A model generated the notes under the pieces. That model worked only from the letters and a program-made list of their open reading frames with translations. It did no database searches and was not told the origin of the DNA. Below, in pieces: positions 29,426 to 36,872 of a stretch of 64,000 nucleotides of DNA. How positions within the stretch are numbered: the stretch's first letter is position 1; each line of letters begins with the position of its first letter. The stretch covers positions 1 through 64,000 of the forward strand of contig CBFIII010000005.1 in NCBI GenBank assembly GCA_965662645.1, given 5' to 3'. The position numbers were made by a program, and so were the translations under genes. The stretch is from UBA5342 sp965662645. GTDB taxonomy: Bacteria; Bacteroidota; Bacteroidia; Bacteroidales; UBA5342.

Positions 29426-29580
29426 CCAAAAGCATCTCAAAATGCGTTTTATAATTCATTTCTTTTTTGTTTTATTCTCCTCACAAAATAGTTCCATAGC
29501 TACGGCTATGCAAAAATTTTCTTCGTCAATCAAACTAAAAATATTCTAAATTCTTTCAGCGCATTTTGAAACACATTTGG
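29426..29580. mobile_element. MITE-like 155-bp inverted-repeat element
   Basis: Imperfect terminal inverted repeats of about 21 bases, both ending (towards the inside) in TCAAAATGCG and beginning with CCAAA at the outer edges, flank 113 bases with an internal palindrome CATAGC/GCTATG. No gene inside. It is the main content of the gene-free stretch 29223-30056, along with the repeat at 29262 and the toxin-antitoxin promoter at about 30000. Target-site duplications were not resolved by eye. Confidence 0.4.
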
Positions 29581-29997
29581 TATAATACGGCCATCTTGCA
29601 CAAATATTAAGTTAATTCCTTATAAACATTACGCCCCGTATTCTGAGCCTTCCAAAGTCTAGGACTCTCATACTAAATAATAAACTCATCAGCATACGTA
29701 AAGATAAGATGCTCATTATGATATAGGAATATAAACCTGTTTCTTTTAGGTAGTAAAGATAAAAGTTATTTACGTAACTAGACCAATGTAACTATCAAAA
29801 AAAACAGCAAAGAGTCACACCGTCAATGATGAAAAAATAAACTACACGAATTAAAAAGTAGTGTTACTATTATTTTTCAATATCCTCAATTAATACAGAT
29901 TATACGATACTTATGTAACTAATTGTATAACTAGGCGATATACATTTTACTACCTGACAATACCGTTAACCATAAAATTACAAAAACCGGAGAATAA

Positions 29998-30040
29998 CCG
30001 TACAAACATTTGCCTAGTACGGAATTTGACCGTACATTTG
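29998..30040 (+). promoter_or_regulatory. Toxin-antitoxin promoter and operator
   Basis: A -33 TTTG at 30009-30012 and a -7 box TACATTTG at 30033-30040 are 20 bases apart, a good Bacteroidota promoter. Three copies of one hexamer overlap it: CCGTAC at 29998, its complement GTACGG at 30017 and CCGTAC at 30030. Such dyads are expected for a ribbon-helix-helix antitoxin binding its own promoter. Confidence 0.7.
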
Positions 30041-30056
30041 TAAAAACAAATAAATT

Positions 30057-30347
30057 ATGGCAACAAAAGAATTAAATATTGAGAAAGCAAGATTTGATAC
30101 TCGCCTTTCAAAAGAACAAAAAGCTTTTTTTGAGAGAGCTGCTCGTCTTGGTGGCTTCAGGAGTCTCACAGACTTTGTTGTGTTAACAGTACAAGAAAGA
30201 GCAAAAGAAATAATTCAAGAAAGAGAATGGGTCATCGCATCACAAAAAGATAGTGAAATATTCTTTGATGCAATTACCAATCCCAGTAAACCGAATAAAA
30301 ATCTTTCTGAAGCTGCTAATGATTATAAAGCTCTTCTATCTCAATGA
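30057..30347 (+). CDS. DUF1778 (TacA-like) antitoxin
   Basis: 96 residues. N-terminal ribbon-helix-helix region (KARFDTRLSKEQKAFFERAA) typical of DUF1778 antitoxins that neutralise GNAT toxins and bind their own operator; the C-terminal tail (NPSKPNKNLSEAANDYKALL) is the toxin-binding part. Its stop overlaps the toxin start by four bases. The operator at 29998 is directly upstream. Confidence 0.92.
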   Translation: MATKELNIEKARFDTRLSKEQKAFFERAARLGGFRSLTDFVVLTVQERAKEIIQEREWVIASQKDSEIFFDAITNPSKPNKNLSEAANDYKALLSQ

Positions 30348-30847
30348 ATCAGATAACTGAAAACTTAAACCCTAAACATAAAAAAAATAAGTTTTCTTGT
30401 GGACAAGAAATGCTTGACAATTACTTACACAAACAAGCTAATCAGGACTTAAAAAGAAAACTCTCAGCTTGCTTTGTAATAAATGACAAAGAAAGCAAGC
30501 TCATAAAAGGGTACTACACATTGGCTAATAATAGTATCCCACTAAATGTTATTCCAACAACATTTCAAAAAAAATTACCAAAATCATATACTTCTATACC
30601 GACTACCCTACTCGGCAGACTTGCAATTGACAAGCGCTTTCAAGGAAAAGGAATTGGGAAATTATTATTAATTGATGCATTAAAAAGGAGTTATGACATC
30701 TCAAAAAACATAGGCTCTTTTGCTGTGGTTGTTGACCCTTTAGATATAGATGCTGAGAAATTTTATGACAGATATGGATTCATAAAACTTCCTGATAGTG
30801 GTAAGATGATTTTACCAATGAATACGATAAATAAATTGTTTGAATAA
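30344..30847 (+). CDS. GNAT-family (TacT-like) toxin
   Basis: 167 residues. GNAT acetyltransferase with acetyl-CoA loop RFQGKGIGKLLL and the C-terminal block FYDRYGFIKL. The opening NPKHKKNKFSCGQEMLDNYL is typical of TacT/AtaT toxins, which acetylate the amino acid on charged tRNA and stop translation; this activity is inferred from family. Co-translated with the antitoxin. It lies next to the CRISPR array, pointing towards it. Confidence 0.92.
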   Translation: MNQITENLNPKHKKNKFSCGQEMLDNYLHKQANQDLKRKLSACFVINDKESKLIKGYYTLANNSIPLNVIPTTFQKKLPKSYTSIPTTLLGRLAIDKRFQGKGIGKLLLIDALKRSYDISKNIGSFAVVVDPLDIDAEKFYDRYGFIKLPDSGKMILPMNTINKLFE

Positions 30848-30893
30848 AAATACCGTGCCTAACAATTAACTGCCAATTAAGATTATGACTTAT

Positions 30894-31055
30894 GTTGCAA
30901 TTCCAATATGGTGCGATTGGAGTTATCACCATAAACCTTTTCTTCACCTTCATCCTCCATTTCAATTCCAGTAAGGTGCGATTGGAGTTATGATGGTGGT
31001 ACTGGAGCTTCTCCTTTGAGTTCTAATTTCAATTCCAGTAAGGTGCGATTGGAGT
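30894..31055 (-). CRISPR. CRISPR array, three repeats and two spacers, type I-B
   Basis: Three 30-base repeats at 30894-30923, 30959-30988 and 31026-31055, separated by spacers of 35 and 37 bases. The latter two repeats are identical; the first is degenerate at its left edge and middle. On the minus strand the repeat starts ACTCCAATCGCACC and ends GGAATTGAAAT, the ATTGAAA(C/T) end typical of type I-B, so transcription is leftward from a leader between the array and cas2, and the degenerate repeat is the old (trailer) end. Two spacers only. Confidence 0.93.
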
Positions 31056-31283
31056 CCGTATTTTAGCTCAAAAAAAAAGAGCTGTTTATTAGGACTTTAA
31101 TAGAATGCAAAGATGCAAAAACTTTGTGTGAAAATTGTCGATGACCGGTACTAAAAAAACGCCCTAGTTACGACAACTTCGTATAATGATCTATTTTTCA
31201 ATATGTCAAAGAACTTTTAAGGTCTATTGAAGCTGTAATAGAACTTTCATTTATAACAAAAATGGAGTGTTCGACAACTTTCA
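31056..31283 (-). other. Probable CRISPR leader
   Basis: 228 A+T-rich bases between cas2 and the leader-proximal repeat. Next to the array is a small hairpin AGCTC...GAGCT around an A run. No exact TAnnTTTG box on the minus strand was found. Confidence 0.5.
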
Positions 31284-31547
31284 TCAGAGAAAATTACCCA
31301 ATTCAGCCCGTTCATTGCCCACCACTTCTTTTTCTAACCAACGTTCATCTCTACTTTTAAACATGATTAAACTATCAGTATCCAGCTCCATAATACCTTT
31401 AGCACGTAGTTGTAGTTCCTTTAACTTGACCTCTGTTATCTCCCCCTCAAAAACCGAATTTTGAATCCAATTGAGGTACTGACGGCACAACTTAAGCATC
31501 TTCCCTACCCGCTTCTGCCCCATATCATACACTAAAATCACATACAT
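31284..31547 (-). CDS. cas2: CRISPR-associated endonuclease Cas2
   Basis: 87 residues. Ferredoxin-like fold with the conserved first-strand aspartate (MYVILVYDM) and QNSVFEGEI. Partner of Cas1 in spacer acquisition. Separated from cas1 by a short tandem-repeat array. Confidence 0.95.
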   Translation of the reverse strand: MYVILVYDMGQKRVGKMLKLCRQYLNWIQNSVFEGEITEVKLKELQLRAKGIMELDTDSLIMFKSRDERWLEKEVVGNERAELGNFL

Positions 31548-31620
31548 AATTTTAAAATCTGTAGATTAGATATCTATAAAAATTTGAACATATTACAAAT
31601 CCATTCACTCCCCTCATTAT

Positions 31621-31696
31621 CAAATCAGAAAATCAACAAATTAGCAAATCAACAAATTAGCAAATTAGCAAATCAGCAAATTAACACATTAAACAA
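31621..31696. repeat. Short-unit tandem array between cas1 and cas2
   Basis: Units of the type AACAAATTAGCAAATC vary by one or two bases and repeat to the end of cas1. Same family as the array at 33270. Confidence 0.7.
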
Positions 31697-32701
31697 TCAC
31701 CAATACATTTTAAAAGGTTGATACGGCTCTATGCCCAATAAATCTTTTTGCAACTTATAACATTCGAGCTTAATTAAATGTTTATAGCTAACATTTCTAT
31801 TGAGTGCACGGTGCTTGATGGTTTCATTCAAACGCTCTTCATAAGCTTGCACAAATTTCTTTTTCCCCGCATCCTTCAGTACTACACGGTTGAGTTGCAC
31901 ATCAAAATCTTTTTCTGTTAATATATTCTTATTTAACACCTTAAAAATAACTCTATCCACCAAAATGGGTTTGAAAATCTCAGAGACATCTAACGACAGA
32001 CTATAACGGCGCTCGCCTGGTTCGTGAAGATAACTAATGGTAGGATCCAACTGTGTCTGAAATATAGAACGCAAACACTCTGAATAACACATCATGTTGC
32101 CAAAAGAGATGAGACTGTTTACAATATTGAGTGGTGGCTGCTTGCTACGGCCACCCATCGTGTGATGATCAATAATCAAATTAAAAGCCTCATAATACCA
32201 TTTGCGAATATTACCCTCTATCCCCATCAGCTCCTTTATATCTTGTGTTTGAGGCAATTTCTCTTGCAACAAAACTATTTCATCTAGAAAAGGACTCATA
32301 TCCTTACCTCGCTTATCGTAATACTTGAGGTTTTTTACGATATTATAAGACGCTCCTTCTATAAACTTTTGTGCTATGGGCAAACGCTTCTTTTTAGTCA
32401 GATAAGCTTTAGTCTGTGCAATAAGCATTTTACCCGACAACAGTTTACTTTTAGGCGCAAAACTCCCCGTATAGTTTTCATAATAATCATAAAAATGAAC
32501 CGCAATCTCATTTTTACCCAGAAAATTATAGAGCGCCGAATTAGCATCTAAGCTTCCAAACACATAAAGCGAATCCACTTGCTCTACAGGCAAATAACGA
32601 GGTTTTTGTTCACGTCCACTTTCATCTACGGGAGTAAATTTAAGCGTATTATCTTTGCGCGTTAAGCGTCCAGGGTTGAATAAGTAATAAGTTTTCTTCA
32701 T
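31697..32701 (-). CDS. cas1: CRISPR-associated endonuclease Cas1 (type I-B)
   Basis: 334 residues, usual Cas1 length. N-terminal beta domain (TYYLFNPGRLTRKDNTLKF) and C-terminal helical domain with the active-site region EGNIRKWYYEAF and HEPGERRYSLSLDVSE. Integrates new spacers as a complex with Cas2. Its stop lies in one tandem array (31621) and its start borders another (32704). Confidence 0.96.
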   Translation of the reverse strand: MKKTYYLFNPGRLTRKDNTLKFTPVDESGREQKPRYLPVEQVDSLYVFGSLDANSALYNFLGKNEIAVHFYDYYENYTGSFAPKSKLLSGKMLIAQTKAYLTKKKRLPIAQKFIEGASYNIVKNLKYYDKRGKDMSPFLDEIVLLQEKLPQTQDIKELMGIEGNIRKWYYEAFNLIIDHHTMGGRSKQPPLNIVNSLISFGNMMCYSECLRSIFQTQLDPTISYLHEPGERRYSLSLDVSEIFKPILVDRVIFKVLNKNILTEKDFDVQLNRVVLKDAGKKKFVQAYEERLNETIKHRALNRNVSYKHLIKLECYKLQKDLLGIEPYQPFKMYW

Positions 32702-32703
32702 CT

Positions 32704-32925
32704 TATTGATGTGATAATTTATTGATGTGCTGATGTGCTGATGAATTAATGTGCTGATGTGATAATGTGATGATGTGGTAATGTGATGATGTGATAATGT
32801 GATAATGTGATGATGTGATAATGTGGTAATGTGTTAATGTGATGATGTGCTGATGTGATAATGTGGCAATGTGCTGATGTGATAATGTGCTGATGCGGTA
32901 ATTTGTCGATTGTTTAATTATTCTT
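32704..32925. repeat. Short-unit tandem array between cas1 and the four-helix gene
   Basis: About 220 bases of irregular units such as TGATGTGATAATG and TGATGTGC on the plus strand. The array on the other side of the four-helix gene (33270) contains the complementary form, so the gene is bracketed by inverted arrays. The four-helix stop codon lies inside this array. Confidence 0.85.
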
Positions 32926-33261
32926 TTTCGATGAACTAATTATTTTACTAAGTAGTTTTTGGATTGTTAGTAGTTTTTCCGACAAAATACCGGGAGATGG
33001 ATAATTCTTACTTTCTTGACATAGCGTTAACCAATATTCTGATTCACAAGCTTCTTTTGCCGATATTTTTAGTTTATGAACAAAGTCAGCTCTACTTTCA
33101 GCGTTTTGCGCTTCATGGATATTTGCTCCAATGGATGTTCCGGAACGCAGCAATTGTTTTGCAATAACATATTTCCGCTGTTCTTCCAACAACTCACAAA
33201 ACTCAATAATCAACAATGCAAACTCAATACTCTTCTCTAAAACAACATTTCTACCATTCAT
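32914..33261 (-). CDS. Four-helix-bundle protein (S23/IVP family)
   Basis: 115 residues. Contains the family core KQLLRSGTSIGANIHEA and the following DFVHKLKISAKEACESEYW. The family was first seen in 23S rRNA intervening sequences and resembles the Avd accessory protein of diversity-generating retroelements; its function is not established. Lies between cas4 and cas1, flanked on both sides by short tandem arrays. A second, diverged member is at 62775. No reverse transcriptase is present. Confidence 0.9.
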   Translation of the reverse strand: MNGRNVVLEKSIEFALLIIEFCELLEEQRKYVIAKQLLRSGTSIGANIHEAQNAESRADFVHKLKISAKEACESEYWLTLCQESKNYPSPGILSEKLLTIQKLLSKIISSSKKNN

Positions 33262-33269
33262 AGCACCAC

Positions 33270-33420
33270 AATTAACACATTAAACAATCAGCAAATTAAC
33301 ACATTAGCAAATCAAATAATTAGCAAATTAGCACATCAACACATCAGCACATCAGCACATTAAACAATCAGCACATTAAACAATCAGCACATCAAACAAT
33401 CAGCACATTAACTCATTAGC
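33270..33420. repeat. Short-unit tandem array between the four-helix gene and cas4
   Basis: About 150 bases of units such as AACACATTAGCAAATC and CAGCACATTAAACAAT; complementary in type to the array at 32704. The cas4 stop codon lies in its right part. Confidence 0.85.
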
Positions 33421-33909
33421 ATAACAAAAGTCATAATATGAACAATTCTTACAAATAGGCTTATGCAAAAGATCAGGACATTCATTATTAATAATTACAG
33501 GTATCTCTTGCAAAAGCTCTCTAATCCTATCCCTATCTGGATCTGATAAAAAAACCTCCTCGGTCTTTCGTTCTTTCGGGTATTCTAACAAACCCGTAAC
33601 CCCCTCTATACCATTTTGCTCAAACACATAAATGTAATATTTCAACTGCCACAGATGTGTATGATGTAATTTAGACGACTTCTTTATTTCATGAATCACC
33701 TTATCTTTTGCAGAATAATAATCCACCTTAATACCATCAATGGCCACCTCTTCGTACTTATTCGAACGCTGTGAATAGGAATCTTCGTGAATCATCTTGC
33801 CTTCATACACGACATCACTGTTTTGTTCCATTTGTACATTATTGGCAAATAACCACAACTTGCGATGGCATATGAAATAATAGTTGATGTGTGTGCCTGT
33901 TACAAACAT
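33400..33909 (-). CDS. cas4: CRISPR-associated exonuclease Cas4
   Basis: 169 residues, a short Dna2/RecB-like nuclease. Visible: GKMIHEDSYSQR, nuclease core IKVDYYSAKDKVIHEIKKSS (D, E and K residues) and a C-terminal cysteine cluster CKNCSYYDFC, with a further cysteine near residue 15, for the iron-sulfur site. Trims prespacers for Cas1-Cas2. Starts five bases after the UPF0158 stop, so the two are probably co-transcribed. Confidence 0.94.
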   Translation of the reverse strand: MFVTGTHINYYFICHRKLWLFANNVQMEQNSDVVYEGKMIHEDSYSQRSNKYEEVAIDGIKVDYYSAKDKVIHEIKKSSKLHHTHLWQLKYYIYVFEQNGIEGVTGLLEYPKERKTEEVFLSDPDRDRIRELLQEIPVIINNECPDLLHKPICKNCSYYDFCYANELMC

Positions 33910-33914
33910 AAAAG

Positions 33915-34487
33915 TTATTGTTTATTTTTTTCAAAATCTGACCAAATACACTCACGCACATACGCTTCAGTACGTTTTAGCTTAAATGCAAACCACTCTT
34001 CACGATACGCTGAGTTATCTATTTTCCATTTGAAATTCGCAAAAGGATTTCGCTTGTTAAGTAGTTGAAAAAGTTGCTGACTAAACTCATCATCGTCTAT
34101 ACTGTTAGCAAAAGCTTCCATAATACGGAATGAATCGTGAGAATCCATTGGAGCTAGTCTAATGACATTTTCCCATTCATAAAACTGAGGTTTCACAGCC
34201 CAATCACAATCACCATAATTAAACTTAAAGTCATCAGGATCTTCCATATCAGGGATCACCTCTTCTAATTGCAAGGTATCTTTATTGACATACACTAGCT
34301 GTCCACTATCAATAGTTTCTGCAATAGACAACACCATGTTCTCAAACTCATCAGGTATTTTCAATGCATGCTTGTTCTGCTCATCACTCACAATCTCATC
34401 AATACACTTATGAATCTGCATCAACTTCTCATCATTATCTTGCACCTGATATATTAATCCTAAGATTTGATCTAATGTATTTTCCAT
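33915..34487 (-). CDS. UPF0158-family protein
   Basis: 190 residues. UPF0158 pattern: central FNYGDCDWAVKPQFYEWENV and the C-terminal NPFANFKWKIDNSAYREEWF ending in acidic/aromatic residues. The family has no proven function. Tightly linked (five bases) to cas4 downstream and 58 bases from the SWIM gene upstream, placing it inside the cas operon. It is not a normal cas gene. Confidence 0.88.
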   Translation of the reverse strand: MENTLDQILGLIYQVQDNDEKLMQIHKCIDEIVSDEQNKHALKIPDEFENMVLSIAETIDSGQLVYVNKDTLQLEEVIPDMEDPDDFKFNYGDCDWAVKPQFYEWENVIRLAPMDSHDSFRIMEAFANSIDDDEFSQQLFQLLNKRNPFANFKWKIDNSAYREEWFAFKLKRTEAYVRECIWSDFEKNKQ

Positions 34488-34544
34488 ACCAAAGATTTAT
34501 GAAATATCTTGAACTAGAATTATAAGACGAACGTTATTTTTCAG

Positions 34545-36248
34545 TTACAACACCAACTTACTAAATTCATCTTTCATAGCAGGGCGATTGTTATATTTAT
34601 CTAGAAGTGATTTCTTCAAGATATTAACAGCAACTTTGCCATTCTCCACCCTCGCCATATCCTTCATATATCTAACGATATCCACATATACATTTCGTCC
34701 CGTATGCACCGCTAACTTAGAGATAGACTGATTATAAATCTCAAGAATTTCCTCAGGATAATCATCCTTAAGATAGGCATCATAGGCATTCACAACTGTT
34801 ATAGTAGCATCATCTTGCACCTCTTTTAGTAGCTTATCCCACATCCCTTCTTCAACAAAAATCCCTGCCATATCATAACGAAAACCTCTGTCCCACGAAC
34901 TTTTCTTGTGTTCTGAACTTAGCAACTTGATTAGCTCTTTACTTTTTTTCGGCCACTCTTCAGATGGAAATGTTTGTTTATAGCTTCGATAATATTCAAT
35001 GCTCCGCCTATTATCCAAGTATAATTCCTTCGAAATACGACGGATATTAACTGTATCACTTAGCTTTTTATAAATATCCAATAATTGATCTTTATAATTA
35101 AGTACTCTACCAGGATAACTATTCTTTTCAGCCAAAGCAATACCTGCTTTAATGTATATTATAGCTTCTATGAAATCAGACTTATCAAGGGCAGCATCTA
35201 TCTTCATCTGACGGAAATTATCCAAATACAAATGCGCATCTATAAGGTGTTCAGCTTCAACATTTTTACTTTCGTTTATCAAAAGATCAAGCTTAAATCT
35301 TAAATACTTTGTCAGCTTATATGTAGAACTCCCATTGTCTGACTCCCTACAAAGCTTCAGCTGCTTATCTATCAACAAATGAGCATCTGACAAACGCCCA
35401 GGTGTATTTGCATACTCAAAAAACAAAGACTCTAACTCATCAGAACACCCATAGTCATCATAGTTTGGATTTTGCATTTGCTCTTGTAACCAACTATAAA
35501 CGCTATCAGTTAAGCTTGCATTCTCACACTCCTTCAGCACCTTACCCACAACACCAAAAGCCTGACTCACAGCACCACTACAATGGCCATCCGAATCATC
35601 CAAACTCTCCAAAACCTTCGCACATTCAGGCGCTACAGCTGCGGCTATACTATAGGCTTCGTGATAGTTTTCGTCCGCCAAACACTCATCAGCTTTCACC
35701 AACAAATTATCGATTGGAAACATCGCCTCATAAACATCACTATAATTAATATAACCATGATGATCTTCAGCATTATCAAATGCCCGCGTCACCATACTTG
35801 CATATTTTTCTATATTGATCTCTTTCTTGCTTTTAGATAGATTAAGTATCAAATCATCCTGAAAATCACGATGCTGACCTGCATATCTCAGCAAATAACC
35901 ACGCAACTCTTTCTCTAACGTATTCTTTATTATTTCACGCCACTCCGCTAGCTTATGCTCTGGCTTTGATGCTGCAGAAGATAATTCTTCGTTAATACTC
36001 AATACCACAGCCACTACATGCTTACATATCGCACCATCATAAGGACAATTGCAATCCCAATGCTTTATATTTCTACTATCGTCAAGCGTTATGTTTATAG
36101 TATATTCACCATAATTGCCGTCGATAGTGGCGCACCATTTACCAGAACTCTTCTCATGCAAATCAAGCACAAAGCCTTCTTCGAAATATTCTTGGCCACG
36201 ATCATAAATCACGGATGAGACATTTTTTTCTATATTGTTTATATTCAT
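34545..36248 (-). CDS. SWIM zinc-finger protein
   Basis: 567 residues. N-terminal SWIM motif CxCxnCxH: CNCPYDGAICKHVVAVVL (about residues 65-82). The remaining 480 residues are mostly helical with TPR-like spacing and no nuclease or helicase motifs. SWIM domains bind nucleic acid or proteins. Second member of the non-cas block between cas3 and cas4; 66 bases from the upstream cysteine-cluster gene, a gap occupied by a REP hairpin. Confidence 0.92.
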   Translation of the reverse strand: MNINNIEKNVSSVIYDRGQEYFEEGFVLDLHEKSSGKWCATIDGNYGEYTINITLDDSRNIKHWDCNCPYDGAICKHVVAVVLSINEELSSAASKPEHKLAEWREIIKNTLEKELRGYLLRYAGQHRDFQDDLILNLSKSKKEINIEKYASMVTRAFDNAEDHHGYINYSDVYEAMFPIDNLLVKADECLADENYHEAYSIAAAVAPECAKVLESLDDSDGHCSGAVSQAFGVVGKVLKECENASLTDSVYSWLQEQMQNPNYDDYGCSDELESLFFEYANTPGRLSDAHLLIDKQLKLCRESDNGSSTYKLTKYLRFKLDLLINESKNVEAEHLIDAHLYLDNFRQMKIDAALDKSDFIEAIIYIKAGIALAEKNSYPGRVLNYKDQLLDIYKKLSDTVNIRRISKELYLDNRRSIEYYRSYKQTFPSEEWPKKSKELIKLLSSEHKKSSWDRGFRYDMAGIFVEEGMWDKLLKEVQDDATITVVNAYDAYLKDDYPEEILEIYNQSISKLAVHTGRNVYVDIVRYMKDMARVENGKVAVNILKKSLLDKYNNRPAMKDEFSKLVL

Positions 36249-36264
36249 ATTTTCATTGTTTTTT

Positions 36265-36310
36265 AACCTGACAAGTCCAACCTGACAAGTCCAAAGGACA
36301 TTGTCAGGTT
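36265..36310. repeat. REP-like hairpin with duplicated left arm
   Basis: AACCTGACAAGTCC occurs twice in tandem and pairs with GGACATTGTCAGGTT. The TGACAA/TTGTCA core is shared with the REP hairpins around the transposase genes at 43-45 kb. Confidence 0.7.
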
Positions 36311-36314
36311 AAGG

Positions 36315-36836
36315 TTAAAAGGGGATTTCGCTATCCAATAATCCCTTTTCTCTCGCATCTTTTTCTTGTTCATAATCTGCAGCTATGTCCGCACATCCGA
36401 AACAATAACCAGGAAAAGGACAATGAGCCTCATCGTAATCACAAAACTCAATATGTGTATAACCTACCCGCATAGGAAAATGTGACTCTGACCAAAACTG
36501 ACGGATAAATGAATAGCGCATTTCATGAGGTACATCCTCAGGAAAATCTAACTCGAAATGATGATGATGTAAGAGCTCCTCTAACAATGGCGACAACTCC
36601 GCCCGCTGCGCCGCTGTAAAACGCTCCGCTGGTGGCAACTGCTCTGGAATGATGCCTGTAATCTCGCCTATAGGTCGTTTTTCTCCCTTGCCATTGACAT
36701 ACTTATGGAGTTCCAAAGAACATTCTGCAAAACTCTCAAAACTGTCCAGATCTTCTGGTACATATTCTTCCTTCTTAGCCTTGTAAGCTATCAGACGGCT
36801 AAGGTCTTCTTTTAGTTGGTGGTGGTATCTTTGCAT
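36315..36836 (-). CDS. Hypothetical cysteine-cluster protein of the cas locus
   Basis: 173 residues, not recognised. N-terminal helix-rich region, then LLHHHHFELDFPEDVPHEMR, then a cysteine cluster IEFCDYDEAHCPFPGYCFGC (spacing C-x6-C-x5-C-x2-C) suited to bind zinc or an iron-sulfur cluster. Starts 36 bases after the cas3 stop and is followed by the SWIM gene, so it reads as part of the cas transcription unit. First of the three non-cas genes between cas3 and cas4. Confidence 0.85.
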   Translation of the reverse strand: MQRYHHQLKEDLSRLIAYKAKKEEYVPEDLDSFESFAECSLELHKYVNGKGEKRPIGEITGIIPEQLPPAERFTAAQRAELSPLLEELLHHHHFELDFPEDVPHEMRYSFIRQFWSESHFPMRVGYTHIEFCDYDEAHCPFPGYCFGCADIAADYEQEKDAREKGLLDSEIPF

Positions 36837-36872
36837 AAGTTCAAATATTTTTCAATAAAATTATAAACCTCT

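Noticed and set aside
30780..30965. Minus-strand frame across the toxin end and first CRISPR repeat
   Set aside because: Runs through a CRISPR repeat and spacer; no coding signature.
32704..32925. Possible second CRISPR array
   Set aside because: Units are only about 6-14 bases and irregular, with no unique spacers of constant length.
32914..33261. Diversity-generating retroelement
   Set aside because: The four-helix protein recalls Avd, but there is no reverse transcriptase, template repeat or variable repeat in the window.
35402..35840. Plus-strand frames opposite the SWIM gene
   Set aside because: Low-complexity antisense shadows of a well-supported gene.
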